Shown here piece by piece: positions 52,453-61,631 of a stretch of 64,000 nt of DNA. Made by a program: the position numbers and the translations under genes. This stretch comes from Acidobacteriaceae bacterium dw_441. GTDB lineage: Bacteria > Acidobacteriota > Terriglobia > Terriglobales > Acidobacteriaceae. Where the stretch lies: contig JAAVVA010000001.1 in assembly GCA_018449715.1 (NCBI GenBank), forward strand, positions 1,612,001 to 1,676,000, written 5' to 3'. The notes beneath the pieces were generated by a model. That model was not told where the DNA came from. It did no database searches and saw only the letters and a program-made list of their open reading frames with translations. Numbering within the stretch: position 1 is the first letter of the stretch; every line of letters begins with the position of its first letter.

Positions 52453-53406
52453 CTACGAAACATGCTCCTTGAGGTAAGCCTGAATCTCCGCGTACTCCTC
52501 CTCCGAAAGTCGGAAAGTAGCCGCAGGGATCACACCCTCAACCTGCTTCGCGCTGCGTCCGCCGACGATGGCTGCCGTCACCGCAGGGTGATGCAGCGTC
52601 CACGCAATTGCGACCACGCCCGCGCTCACGCCATGCCGCGCGCCGATCTTGCCGATGAACTCCGCAACTCCAAGGTTCCGCGACAGCAGGGGCTCCTGGT
52701 AGTTCAGCGCCCGCTTGCGGAAGTCGTCTTCGGGGAAGTTCGCCACGCGCTCCTTGGTCATCGCGCCCGTCAACAGGCCCGAGTGCATCGGAGCGTAGTT
52801 GATGGTCCCGATATTGTTCTTCTCGCAGAACGGCAGGATCTCCGCCTCGATATCCCGCTTCAGCATCGAGTACGGCGGCTGGTTCGAGGTGATGGGAGCA
52901 ATCTTCATCGCCCGCTCCATCTGGCTCGCGCTGAAGTTCGACACGCCGATCCACCGAACCTTGCCTTCCTTCTTCAAATCGGCCATCACACCCCAGGCCT
53001 CTTCGATCTCCTCGTCCGGCTTCGGCCAGTGCATCTGGTACAGATCGATCGTCTCGACCTCAAGACGGCGCAGGCTGTCCTCCACCTCGCGGCGAACCTG
53101 CTTCAGATCGTTCAGCACCTCGCGCTTCTCGTTCCACACCAGGCCGCACTTGGTGAAGACATACGGCTTGTGCGAAGTCGTCTTCAGCGCCCGCGCCACA
53201 ATCTCTTCCGAGTGGCCCAGCCCGTAGACCGCAGCCGTATCGATCCAGTTGATCCCAAGGTCCAGCGCCTTGTGGATCGCCGCAATCGAGTCGTTGTCAT
53301 CCTGCGGTCCCCACGAAAACGCCCAGTCGCCGCCGCCGATTGCCCACGCACCGAACCCGATCGGGCTCAGCTCAAGATCTGAATTGCCAAGCTTCTTCTT
53401 TTCCAT
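52453..53406 (-). CDS. Aldo/keto reductase
   Basis: A 317-residue NADPH-type oxidoreductase of the AKR superfamily, (beta/alpha)8 barrel. Catalytic residues are in the expected places: WIDTAAVYGLGHSEEIV (Asp, Tyr), PYVFTKCGLVW (Lys) and DLYQMHWPKPDEE (His). The C-terminal NADP-binding region reads AAIVGGRSAKQVEGVIPA. The physiological substrate is unknown. The gene stands alone; its 3' end shares the terminator with gltX. Confidence 0.92.
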   Translation of the reverse strand: MEKKKLGNSDLELSPIGFGAWAIGGGDWAFSWGPQDDNDSIAAIHKALDLGINWIDTAAVYGLGHSEEIVARALKTTSHKPYVFTKCGLVWNEKREVLNDLKQVRREVEDSLRRLEVETIDLYQMHWPKPDEEIEEAWGVMADLKKEGKVRWIGVSNFSASQMERAMKIAPITSNQPPYSMLKRDIEAEILPFCEKNNIGTINYAPMHSGLLTGAMTKERVANFPEDDFRKRALNYQEPLLSRNLGVAEFIGKIGARHGVSAGVVAIAWTLHHPAVTAAIVGGRSAKQVEGVIPAATFRLSEEEYAEIQAYLKEHVS

Positions 53407-53632
53407 AGCGCCATCTTACTTCCAGCCTCGCCCGGGCTCCAAGCCAGGCGGATTCCCCACGCAAAGAGCAAAAACACAGGAAATATCTTCCAAATCCATC
53501 GAAAAAGCTCTCACGTCTTTAATCGGAGACGTATACAATCGTCCCAGCTTCAATGACATCCTGTAGTTGTTTTCAGGTTTAAATCGGGCAGTCCGCCTAT
53601 TGAAGTTACGTTCGCACTTCAAGGAGAAGCAC

Positions 53633-53914
53633 GTGGCAACGAAGAAAGCAGCACCAAAGAAGGCAGCGAAGAAGGCCCCGGCAAAAAAGGCCCCCGCAAA
53701 GAAAGCCGTCAAGAAGTCCGTTAAGAAGGTCTCCAACCTCGACCGTCTCGTTGCAGCCGACGTTATCCCTGCAATCAGCGCCTCCGAACACAATCCCAAG
53801 GTCATCAATAAGCTGAGCGCCACCGAGGTCAACACCCTCATCAAGCTGCGCAAAAAGCTGGGATCGGTTCCTGCTGGCGGCGGCGGTGGTTCACGTCCCA
53901 ACTTCCCTGTTTAG
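53633..53914 (+). CDS. Histone H1/HC1-like lysine-rich DNA-binding protein
   Basis: A 93-residue basic protein. The N-terminal 38 residues are a Lys/Ala/Pro-rich tail with KKAAPKKAAKK and KAPAKKAPAKK repeats, as in bacterial histone H1-like proteins, followed by a folded part (SNLDRLVAADVIPAISA, VNTLIKLRKKLGS) and a Gly-rich end (GGGGGSRPNFPV). The start is GTG at 53633 because AAGGAG lies 6 bases upstream; the frame extends further but without a start signal. Likely a nucleoid-compacting or condensation protein. TACAAT about 100 bases upstream may be part of its promoter. Confidence 0.8.
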   Translation: MATKKAAPKKAAKKAPAKKAPAKKAVKKSVKKVSNLDRLVAADVIPAISASEHNPKVINKLSATEVNTLIKLRKKLGSVPAGGGGGSRPNFPV

Positions 53915-54011
53915 CCTGCATCTTCTCTCTGCCCGCCTCCCCCACATGCCCGGCCTGCCGCCCTCATCCGCGACAGGCCGGAGATAACAACGACCCGCAG
54001 GAAACTCTGTC

Positions 54012-54716
54012 ATGCCGAGCAACAGCGAACTGCTGTGGAGCAAAATCCGTCTCGCCGAGAGCAGGATGAACACTGCCAGTGACCGGTTCTGGTTTCATCC
54101 GGAGCTGGCCTCGCTGCTGCCTCTCTTCCTCGTGCAGCTTCATCGCGTCATGCAGGGCGGCCTCAACCTGATGCGCGTCGCTCGTGACGGCGCCCTCTCG
54201 CTTCCGGACGATCCCGTGGCCCGCATCGTCGCGCCCTATCTCGACCAGCACATCGGCGAGGAGGTGGACCACGACGACTGGTTGCTCGACGATCTCGGCA
54301 CCCTCGGCATCTCTCCCCGCGAGGTCGCGCAGGCCGCGCCTCTTCCCGCGGTCGTCTCCCTGTTGGGAGCGCAGTACTTCTGGGCCTTCCACTCGCACCC
54401 GGTCACCGTCTTCGGCTACCTCATCGTGCTCGAAGGCTACCCTCCGCTCACCGAGCAGCTTGAGGCCATCCGCAAGCGCACGCGCCTTCCCGCAACCGCC
54501 TTCCGCTGCCTGATCGCGCACGCCGACAATGACCCACACCACATCGCGGACCTCAATCGCACGCTCGACTCCATGCCTCTCACCGACGAGCAGCAGGAGG
54601 CCATCGCGCTCAGCGCCTTTCACACCATCGACGCCGTAGCCTCCGTCTTTGACGAGCTGCTGGCGCAACATGCCGACGCTCCGCAGAGCCATCTCCGGAA
54701 ACTCAAGGCATCCTAG
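54012..54716 (+). CDS. Haem-oxygenase-fold iron-containing redox enzyme
   Basis: A 234-residue all-helical protein. The segment YLDQHIGEEVDHDDWLLDDL carries the His/Glu/Asp-rich metal pattern of the 'iron-containing redox enzyme' family, a branch of the haem-oxygenase-like fold, several members of which use a nonhaem diiron site in oxidation chemistry (established for the superfamily, not for this protein). Another His is in AFHSHPVTV and ADNDPHHIADL. It lies 28 bases before a Ser/Thr kinase gene in the same direction, so co-transcription is likely. A GC-rich hairpin (CCGGCCTG / CAGGCCGG, 53950-53981) precedes it. Confidence 0.82.
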   Translation: MPSNSELLWSKIRLAESRMNTASDRFWFHPELASLLPLFLVQLHRVMQGGLNLMRVARDGALSLPDDPVARIVAPYLDQHIGEEVDHDDWLLDDLGTLGISPREVAQAAPLPAVVSLLGAQYFWAFHSHPVTVFGYLIVLEGYPPLTEQLEAIRKRTRLPATAFRCLIAHADNDPHHIADLNRTLDSMPLTDEQQEAIALSAFHTIDAVASVFDELLAQHADAPQSHLRKLKAS

Positions 54717-54744
54717 CTTCACGGCACGATACGCACGGTAGGAC

Positions 54745-57042
54745 ATGATCGCAGGACAGACCATCTCGCACTACAAGGTTCTTGAGCGACTCGGCTCGGG
54801 AGCCATGGGGGTCGTCTGCAAGGCGGAAGACCTTCTCCTCCACCGCACCGTCGCTCTCAAAAGCCTCTCGCCCTCCGCCGTCGCCGATGCCTCCCATAAG
54901 CGCGGCCTGCTCGAAGAGGCCCGCGCCGCCTGCGTTCTCGACCACCCCAACATCTGCCGCGTTCATCACATTGAGGAGCTTCCCGACGGCCAGATCATCC
55001 TGGTGATGGCCTTCTACGAAGGCGAAACCATCGCCCAGCGCCTCTCCGCACGCGGCCCCTTCGACGCGGCCACTGCCTCGCTGGTCGCCATCCAGCTTCT
55101 CTCCGGGTTGCAGCACGCACACTCGAAGGGAATCATTCACCGCGACATCAAGCCCTCCAACCTCATCCTCAACCCCGAGGGCGAGATCAAGATCGTCGAC
55201 TTCGGACTGGCCCGCCGCCCGCACATCGCCCGCGCCCTCACCGAGACAGGCGTCCTCGTCGGGACCATCAGCTACATGTCGCCAGAGCAGGTGCTCTCCC
55301 GGCCCGTCGACCACCGCACCGACCTTTGGGCCGCCGGCGTCGTCCTCTACGAGATGCTCACCGCCACTCTCCCCTTCCCGGGAGCGACCCCCTACGCGGT
55401 CTTCGACGCTATCCTGCACGCGGCCCCATGCCCGATCACCGATCTTCGCACGGACCTTCCCGACGAGCTTCTTCAGATCGTCTCCCGCGCTCTGGCCAAA
55501 GACCCCGACCAGCGTTTTGATAACGCCGACCAGTTCATAGACGCTCTTGATCCCTTCACACAGGTCCGCTCCATCTCCGGACGCACGCTTGCGCCTCCGA
55601 CTCTCTCCCGCGACCGCTACGGCGACGAAGGCCCTTCCGTTGTGGTGCTTCCCTTCACCACCATGCAGGCCAACCACAACGCCGACTACTTCTGCGATGG
55701 GTTGACCGACGAGATCATCACCGACCTCTCCAGCGTCCGCTCGCTGCGCGTCATCTGCCGCGCCTCGGCCATGCACCTCAAGGGAACGCACGAGTCGCCG
55801 CAGAAGATCGCCCGCAACCTCAACGTCCGCTATGTGCTCGAAGGAACGGTGCGGCTCAACAACACGATCGACGACAACCCCGGCATCCGCGTCACCGCAC
55901 AGCTTATCGATCCCGAGAACCAGTCGCTTCTATGGGCCGACAAGTACAAGGGCACGCTCGACGACGTCTTCGCCATCCAGGAAAACATCTCGCGCCAGAT
56001 CGTCTCCGCGCTCAAGATCAAGCTCACGCCAGCCGAGGATCAGCACATGCAGGAACGACCTCTCCCGGACGTAGAAGCCTATCGCCATTACCTCATGGCA
56101 AAGCACGAGATCCTCAACTACTCCGAAGAAGCCCTCGCCCGCGCACTCCGTCACCTACAGGACGGCGAGGACATCGTCGGGCAGAACGCCCTCCTGCTCG
56201 CGGCTCGCGGACAGGTCTACTGGCAGTACATCAATGCGGGCATCTCCTCGGACACCACCTATCTCGACAAGGCCCGCGACTGCGCGATTCAGGCGCTCGC
56301 GCTCGATCCCAACTCGGCGCACGCGCATCGCCTGCTCGGCCTCATCAGCGTCCACGAGGGCGACGGCCAGCGCGCCGTGCTGCTGCTGAAGCGCGCCATC
56401 GCGGCCGACCCCAACGACTCCGACACCCTCAGCTGGTACTCCGCCGTCTGCGGACTCAGCGGCAAGGCCCACGCCGCCATGCCGCTCGCGCGCCGCATCC
56501 TCGAGATCGACCCGCTCACCCCGGTCTACCGCTTCATCCCCGGCCTGCTCTCGCTGATGGGCGGCGAATTCCCCGACGCCCTGCCCTCCTTCGAGGAGGC
56601 CATCCGCCTCGATCCCTCGAACGCCATGCTGCTCTGGTGCCGCGGCCAGATCCTCGCGCTGATGGGCCGCAGCGAGGACTCCATCGCGCAGCTTCGCGAC
56701 ATTCAGGCGCTGGATGCCAGCAGCTTCTTCTCGCAGCTTGGAGCCGTCATGCAGGCCGCGCTCGTCGCCGACCGCGAGGCCTTCGATCGCGCCGCCACGC
56801 CGGAGCTGCTCCGCATCAGCGAGTGCGACCCGCACTATTCGTGGAATGTCGCCGAGTGCTACGCCCTGATGGGCGACCCGGCCAGCGCCATCGACTGGAT
56901 CGAGAAGGCCATGAGCAAGGGCTTCCTCAACTACCCGATGGTCAGCCGCTGGGACCCCCTGCTCGCCCCCATCCGCCGCACCCCGAAGTTCGACGACCTG
57001 GTGGACGGCCTCCGCGAGCGCTGGGAGAACTTCGAGGTCTAA
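54745..57042 (+). CDS. Ser/Thr protein kinase with TolB/FlgO-like and TPR domains
   Basis: A 765-residue cytosolic protein without membrane segments. The kinase domain spans about 10-275: Gly-rich LGSGAMGVVCKAED, Lys39 in VALK, HRDIKPSNLI (Asp134), DFGLARR (Asp152) and the activation loop ending MSPEQ. A FlgO/TolB-amino-terminal-like domain follows (about 295-430; SVVVLPFTTMQANHNADYF, LTDEIITDL, LEGTVRLNN), then TPRs to the end (about 435-760). Proteins with this order are common in Acidobacteria and probably act as signalling hubs, the TPRs giving partner binding. The upstream haem-oxygenase-fold gene is a candidate target. Confidence 0.9.
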   Translation: MIAGQTISHYKVLERLGSGAMGVVCKAEDLLLHRTVALKSLSPSAVADASHKRGLLEEARAACVLDHPNICRVHHIEELPDGQIILVMAFYEGETIAQRLSARGPFDAATASLVAIQLLSGLQHAHSKGIIHRDIKPSNLILNPEGEIKIVDFGLARRPHIARALTETGVLVGTISYMSPEQVLSRPVDHRTDLWAAGVVLYEMLTATLPFPGATPYAVFDAILHAAPCPITDLRTDLPDELLQIVSRALAKDPDQRFDNADQFIDALDPFTQVRSISGRTLAPPTLSRDRYGDEGPSVVVLPFTTMQANHNADYFCDGLTDEIITDLSSVRSLRVICRASAMHLKGTHESPQKIARNLNVRYVLEGTVRLNNTIDDNPGIRVTAQLIDPENQSLLWADKYKGTLDDVFAIQENISRQIVSALKIKLTPAEDQHMQERPLPDVEAYRHYLMAKHEILNYSEEALARALRHLQDGEDIVGQNALLLAARGQVYWQYINAGISSDTTYLDKARDCAIQALALDPNSAHAHRLLGLISVHEGDGQRAVLLLKRAIAADPNDSDTLSWYSAVCGLSGKAHAAMPLARRILEIDPLTPVYRFIPGLLSLMGGEFPDALPSFEEAIRLDPSNAMLLWCRGQILALMGRSEDSIAQLRDIQALDASSFFSQLGAVMQAALVADREAFDRAATPELLRISECDPHYSWNVAECYALMGDPASAIDWIEKAMSKGFLNYPMVSRWDPLLAPIRRTPKFDDLVDGLRERWENFEV

Positions 57043-57085
57043 GCCTCGGCATTATCTTTTGAACCTGACATCCTCTTCTTCAGGA

Positions 57086-57267
57086 CTTGTCATTCCGCAG
57101 CGCAGCGAAGGAATCTGCTTCTCTTTGCAGGATGTCCGGGTGCCCCATCCTTTTCGACGGCTTCATCGTCGGAAAGGGTGCCACCACGGTCCTCGTCTTT
57201 TAAAAACCGCTACAAACATCCTTCATCCCACCCTTCCTGACAAAACGTCAGGAAGGGTGGGGCACCC
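57086..57267. repeat. Composite intergenic repeat related to the 43638 element, with nested palindromes
   Basis: 57086-57136 is about 75-80 percent identical by eye to 43638-43687 (both begin CTTGTCATTCC, share AGCGCAGC, GGAATCTGCT and TTGCAGGA). Next come GGGTGC at 57138 and GCACCC at 57262, framing two stems: CCTTTTCGACG / CGTCGGAAAGG with one mismatch, and a perfect 15-bp stem at 57227-57241 / 57247-57261. The 243 bases between the kinase stop and the next gene contain only this. It is a dispersed acidobacterial-type intergenic repeat; it may also act as a transcription stop for the convergent genes. Confidence 0.65.
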
Positions 57268-57285
57268 AATCATCCACGCAGGTAC

Positions 57286-58440
57286 TTACCTACCCGCCAG
57301 CGCCTGATCCAGATCGGCGATGATGTCCTCCACGTCCTCGATCCCCACCGAGATGCGCATCAGCCCATCCGTAATCCCCAGCCGCGCGCGTCCCTCCGCT
57401 CCAATCGCCGCATGGGTCATCGTCGCCGGATGGCAAATCAACGTCTCGACTCCACCGAGCGACTCCGCCAGATACCCCAGCCGCAACCTCTTTGCAAACG
57501 CATTCGCCCGCTCCAGCGAGCCAAGCTCCAGCGAGAGCATCGACCCAAACCCGCTCTGCTGCCTCGTCGCCAGTTCATGCTGCGGATGATCGGCCAGCCC
57601 CGGGTAGAAGACCTTCTTCACGGCCTTGTGTCCCGCCAGAAACTCCGCGACAGCGCGCCCGTTTGCATCGTGCTGCTTCATCCGCACCGCCAGGGTCTTC
57701 ACGCCGCGCAGCAGCAGATAGCTCTCAAAAGGAGAAAGAATCCCGCCGGTGCACTTCTGCACAAACCGGAACCTCTCCGCCTGCTCCGGCTTCGTGCAGA
57801 CCAGCACCCCGCCCAGCCCGTCCGAGTGACCGTTCAGAAACTTCGTCGTCGAGTGCATCACGATATCCGCACCCAGCGCGATCGGCTGCTGAAAGTATGG
57901 CGACAGGAAGGTGTTATCGACGCTCAACTCCACGCCCTTCGCGTGGCAGATATCCGCGACGGCGCGGATATCCGTGATCGACATCATCGGATTGGTCGGC
58001 GTCTCGACGTGAACCAGCTTCGTCTCAGGACGGATCGCCGCGGCTACGTTCTCCGCGACGCTCGTGTCGACATAAGTAAACGTGAGCCCATAGTTCGCCA
58101 GCACCTTGTCGAAGACCCGCTGCGTCCCGCCATAGACGTTGTCCGAACAAACCACATGGTCGCCCGTCTTCATCATCGTCAGCATCGCCGTAATCGCGGC
58201 CATGCCCGAAGCGAAGACGTGCGCGCTGGTCCCACCCTCAAGCGAGCACAGGCTCTCCTCGAGAGCATCGCGCGTAGGATTCGTCAGCCGGGCATACTCA
58301 TGCCCCTTGTGCTTCCCGATCTCCTCCTGCTGATAGGTCGAGGTCAGAAAGATCGGCACATTCACCGCGCCGGTCACCTGCTCCGGCTCCTGCCCGTCGT
58401 GAATCGCCCGCGTCGCAAACCCCAGCTTCTTCTCGCCCAT
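57286..58440 (-). CDS. Cystathionine gamma-synthase/lyase family PLP enzyme
   Basis: A 384-residue Cys/Met metabolism PLP enzyme. The PLP Lys is Lys200 in MHSTTKFLNGHSD; ETPTNPMM, DNTFLSPYFQQP and FASGMAAITA are typical of the family. CGS makes cystathionine in methionine synthesis; CGL cleaves it in the reverse route. Sequence motifs do not decide between them. Its partner 20 bases upstream is a cysteine-synthase-fold enzyme, so the pair could be OAS sulfhydrylase plus CGS, or CBS plus CGL. I choose ATG 58440 over GTG 58449 because its reading MGEKKLGFAT matches the family. Confidence 0.92.
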   Translation of the reverse strand: MGEKKLGFATRAIHDGQEPEQVTGAVNVPIFLTSTYQQEEIGKHKGHEYARLTNPTRDALEESLCSLEGGTSAHVFASGMAAITAMLTMMKTGDHVVCSDNVYGGTQRVFDKVLANYGLTFTYVDTSVAENVAAAIRPETKLVHVETPTNPMMSITDIRAVADICHAKGVELSVDNTFLSPYFQQPIALGADIVMHSTTKFLNGHSDGLGGVLVCTKPEQAERFRFVQKCTGGILSPFESYLLLRGVKTLAVRMKQHDANGRAVAEFLAGHKAVKKVFYPGLADHPQHELATRQQSGFGSMLSLELGSLERANAFAKRLRLGYLAESLGGVETLICHPATMTHAAIGAEGRARLGITDGLMRISVGIEDVEDIIADLDQALAGR

Positions 58441-58460
58441 CGCAAACACCTTTCCGAATC

Positions 58461-59372
58461 CTAAAGAATCCCCTTCGACAGATACCTCTCCGCCGAATCC
58501 GGAATCACCGTCACCACGCGCTTTCCAGCACCAAGCTCCTTCGCGACCTCAACTGCCGCCGCAACCATCGCTCCCGCGCTCGAGCCCGCAAAGACTCCGC
58601 ACTCAGCGGCCAGCCGCTTCACCATCGCAAAGGCGGGCTCATCCTCCACCATCATCACGCGGTCGCAAACGCTCGCGTCGAAGGTCGCCGGAATAAACGA
58701 AACCCCGATTCCTTCAACCTTATGCTTACCAGGCTTGCCACCCTGCAACGTGCTTCCCTGCGGCTCCACGGCGACATTCACGACGTTCTTATTCCGGCGC
58801 TTCAGAAACCTCGCGACTCCCGTAAATGTCCCCGCCGATCCGACACCCGATATCCACGCATCGACCCGCCCCTCCATCTGCTCCCATATCTCCGCAGCGG
58901 TCGTCTGCTCATGAAAGTCGGGATTCGCCGGATTCTCAAACTGCAACGCCGCAAACGCCCCCGGTGTCTCCCACTCAAACTCCAGCGCCCTGCGAATCGC
59001 ACCCGCCATCCCCTCGTCCTCAGGGGTTCGAATCACCGTCGCTCCCAGGCCGCGCATCAGGATGCACTTCTCCTCCGCGAACTGTTCCGGCACAAATAAC
59101 ACCACCTTGTAGCCGCGATTCACTCCGATCAGAGCAAGCCCGACACCCGTGTTCCCCGCCGTGGCCTCGACGATGGTCGAGCCCTCCCGCAGCACCCCGC
59201 GCCGCTCCGCATCGAGCACAATCCCCAGCGCAGCGCGGTCCTTCACGCTCCCGCCCGGATTCAGATACTCCAGCTTGGCCCAGATCTCCGCGCCGCCCTC
59301 CGGCTCAACGGCCTTCAGGCGAACCATCGGCGTCTTCCCCACCAACTCTGTAATGGTTTCGGCTTTCCTCAT
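58461..59372 (-). CDS. Cysteine synthase / cystathionine beta-synthase-type PLP enzyme
   Basis: A 303-residue fold-type II PLP enzyme. The PLP Lys is Lys44 in PGGSVKDRAALG, the phosphate loop is EATAGNTGVGLAL, and SGVGSAGTFTGVARFL is the GxGxxG-type substrate loop. It lacks any regulatory C-terminal domain of eukaryotic CBS. It lies between a VWA gene (2 bases) and the CGS/CGL-type gene (20 bases), so it belongs to a transsulfuration or sulfur-assimilation unit. ATG 59372 gives the family N-terminus; upstream frame is antisense to the VWA gene. Confidence 0.9.
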   Translation of the reverse strand: MRKAETITELVGKTPMVRLKAVEPEGGAEIWAKLEYLNPGGSVKDRAALGIVLDAERRGVLREGSTIVEATAGNTGVGLALIGVNRGYKVVLFVPEQFAEEKCILMRGLGATVIRTPEDEGMAGAIRRALEFEWETPGAFAALQFENPANPDFHEQTTAAEIWEQMEGRVDAWISGVGSAGTFTGVARFLKRRNKNVVNVAVEPQGSTLQGGKPGKHKVEGIGVSFIPATFDASVCDRVMMVEDEPAFAMVKRLAAECGVFAGSSAGAMVAAAVEVAKELGAGKRVVTVIPDSAERYLSKGIL

Positions 59373-59374
59373 CC

Positions 59375-60547
59375 TCAGGGGCGCACATCCGTCGAGCGCG
59401 TACTCGGAGCAGCGACCGTCGCATCTCCCGCCGTCGGCGAAGAATCGCCCGAAACCCGCGGATAGTAGCCCGTCCTCGTCCTCACCGAAAGCTTGCCCAT
59501 CCCCTTCGCCTTCGCGTCCACGTGAACCTGTCGGTAGCCACCAAGCGCAGGCGGCTTCGTCGAGTGGTACGAGATCGTGTACTGCGTGCGGATATCCTGC
59601 GCCATCATCGCCGCGACCGAGTTGACCTCTTTGATCGACTTCGGGAAGTAAGCCGCTCCTCCCGTCTGCTCGCTCAGCGTCTCCAGCACCCTCCGGGCGT
59701 GGCGCGACTCGCGCTTGTCCGTGTCCTCGCCGAACAGCAGACCGATCGAGTAGATCACCGGCCCGTCCAGGTCCTGAATCCTGCGGATCGCCTGTTCCAG
59801 CGTCGCGCTCGAGGCGTTGTCCTCGCCGTCGGTCACCACCAGCAGTACCTGCTTGGGATGCTTCGCGTTCTTCGACAGATAATCCGCCGATGCCACAAGA
59901 GCATCGTAGACCGCCGTCCCGCCGCTCGACTTGATGTAGTTCAGCCCCTGCCGCAGCTTGTCGATATCGTTCGTGAAGTCCGTATCGATGAACGCCTCCC
60001 ACGAGAAGTCCACGACAAACGCCTCGTCCTCCGTGTTCGACAGCTTGATCAGGTTCAGTGCCGTCTCTTCCACCGCAGCTCGCTTGTCGTACATCGAGCC
60101 GGAAGAATCGATCAGAATTCCCAGCGAGACCGGAAGGTCCTCATGGCGGAACGATGAGATCACCTGCGGGGCCCCGTCTTCGAAGACGTGAAAATCATCC
60201 TTGCCCAGCGTCAGGATCGACTTGCCGTCGGAGTCCAGCACAGTGGCGTTCAGACGCACCTCGTAGGCATCGGTTCTGAGCGTGTACTTACCGCCCGCGC
60301 CCTTCTGGATCGGTCCCCCCGGACCCACAGGAGCCTGTTCCGCGCCACTGCCCACCGGAGCCGCGGCGTCCGGGTCGGGCGAGGCCACGGGATCGCGGTC
60401 CACCGTCAGAGACGGCTGCTGTACCGTCTGCGCTGCGCTTGTTGTCTGGGGAGAGGCCGTCTGTTTCGCCCACCCCGTTGCCGTCCACGGTCCTGCCAGC
60501 AATATCGCCGCAGCCACGCACGGCAAAAATCTACTCCGAAGGTGCAT
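59375..60547 (-). CDS. Secreted VWA protein, acidobacterial VWFA-related family (second copy)
   Basis: A 390-residue exported protein with a signal peptide (MHLRSRFLPCVAAAILLAGP), a Ser/Pro/Gln-rich linker and a von Willebrand factor A domain with the MIDAS motif LIDSSGSMYDK and the later Thr/Asp contacts (SSGGTAVYDAL, VVTDGEDN). The leading motif LNATVLDSDGKSILTLGKDDFHVFEDG and the C-terminal YTISYHSTKPPALGGYRQVHV identify the acidobacterial VWFA-related family, whose function is unknown. It overlaps the other VWA gene by 17 bases and precedes the cysteine synthase gene by 2 bases. Confidence 0.92.
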   Translation of the reverse strand: MHLRSRFLPCVAAAILLAGPWTATGWAKQTASPQTTSAAQTVQQPSLTVDRDPVASPDPDAAAPVGSGAEQAPVGPGGPIQKGAGGKYTLRTDAYEVRLNATVLDSDGKSILTLGKDDFHVFEDGAPQVISSFRHEDLPVSLGILIDSSGSMYDKRAAVEETALNLIKLSNTEDEAFVVDFSWEAFIDTDFTNDIDKLRQGLNYIKSSGGTAVYDALVASADYLSKNAKHPKQVLLVVTDGEDNASSATLEQAIRRIQDLDGPVIYSIGLLFGEDTDKRESRHARRVLETLSEQTGGAAYFPKSIKEVNSVAAMMAQDIRTQYTISYHSTKPPALGGYRQVHVDAKAKGMGKLSVRTRTGYYPRVSGDSSPTAGDATVAAPSTRSTDVRP

Positions 60548-61631
60548 AGTACCCCTGGCGATTGTGTACCGTCAGCGGAGGAAGCCCCGGAGGCGGCACC
60601 AGTCGTATCTTCAATTTACGCCAGTTGCCATCCTTCTTCACCTCCGACGGTTTATACCCCAGCACGTACTCGTTCCGCAGCTCGGCGCTGATGCGCGTGG
60701 CGATGTCGCCGAGGTCCGCAATATCGCCCACGCGGAACATCCTTCCGCCCGTCATCTCGCAGATATCGCTCAGCAGCACCGGGCCAAGCTGCTCCTCCTG
60801 TGTGGGAGCGTACTGGTCGAAGATGCCGATGGAGTAAATCTGCACGTCGCTCTCGCGCACCGCCCGCCGCAGCTCGCCCTCGGTGTAGCGACTGCGGTTG
60901 TCGCCGCCGTCCGAGATAATCAGCAACGCCTTGCGCTCGTACTTCGCATCCCGCAGCTTGGTCATGCCGAGATACGTCGCGTCGATCAGCGCCGTCCGGT
61001 TCTCCGGCTTCAGCATCACCATGCGGGCCTCAACGTCGTCCACCTCCGAGGTGTAATCGACGATCACGGCAGGCTTGTCGTTGAAGCCGACGACAAAAAA
61101 CTCATCCAGAGGATTCGACGTTCTCAGAAACTCGCTCAGCGCCCGCCGCGCCCGGTTGAACTTGGAGTTCATGCTCCCGCTCAAGTCGAAGACGACCCCG
61201 ATCGTTACCGGAGCATCCTCGGTCGAAAAGCTCTTGATCAACTGTCCGACGTTATTGTCGTAGACCTCGAAGTTTTCCTTCTCCAGCCCCGTCACCAGAC
61301 GATTCATCGGGTCGGTCACGGTCGCCGGAACCAGCACCAGGTTCACGTCCACGCGAATGCGAGCGTCTCTCCGCGAGGTGGCATTCGCAGCGACGTTCCC
61401 AGCACCCTCCACCACGGGCTTCGCATCCTCAGGCGACTTCGGCGGCGGTGGCGGAGGCTGCGTATGCACCTCTCCCAGGGGATTCAACTGCGCTTCCGCC
61501 CGCAACTCCCCAACACAGGCCAGCACAGCAAACAGCACCCAAAGCGCAGGCGAAGAGCCGCTCAGGCGATGCAGCAGCCTGAAGCTTTCACCCTTCCGAA
61601 TCGATTCAACCGACTTCTCCGTGTCCCACAT
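60531..61631 (-). CDS. Secreted VWA protein, acidobacterial VWFA-related family (first copy)
   Basis: A 366-residue paralogue of the neighbouring VWA protein: signal region LWVLFAVLACVGELRA, a Pro-rich linker, then the leading domain VLVPATVTDPMNRLVTGLEKENFEVYD and the VWA domain with MIDAS VFDLSGSMNSK. RTALIDATYLGM, IISDGGDN and a C-terminal YVLGYKP pattern follow. Same family as the next gene. It overlaps that gene by 17 bases, so translation is coupled. It is divergent from the DUF1015 gene with 264 bases between, in which I see no clear promoter. Confidence 0.92.
   Translation of the reverse strand: MWDTEKSVESIRKGESFRLLHRLSGSSPALWVLFAVLACVGELRAEAQLNPLGEVHTQPPPPPPKSPEDAKPVVEGAGNVAANATSRRDARIRVDVNLVLVPATVTDPMNRLVTGLEKENFEVYDNNVGQLIKSFSTEDAPVTIGVVFDLSGSMNSKFNRARRALSEFLRTSNPLDEFFVVGFNDKPAVIVDYTSEVDDVEARMVMLKPENRTALIDATYLGMTKLRDAKYERKALLIISDGGDNRSRYTEGELRRAVRESDVQIYSIGIFDQYAPTQEEQLGPVLLSDICEMTGGRMFRVGDIADLGDIATRISAELRNEYVLGYKPSEVKKDGNWRKLKIRLVPPPGLPPLTVHNRQGYYAPSE

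Noticed and set aside
57059..57307. 82-codon frame between the kinase and the CGS/CGL gene
   Set aside because: Made of repeat sequence and overlaps the next gene; no start signal.
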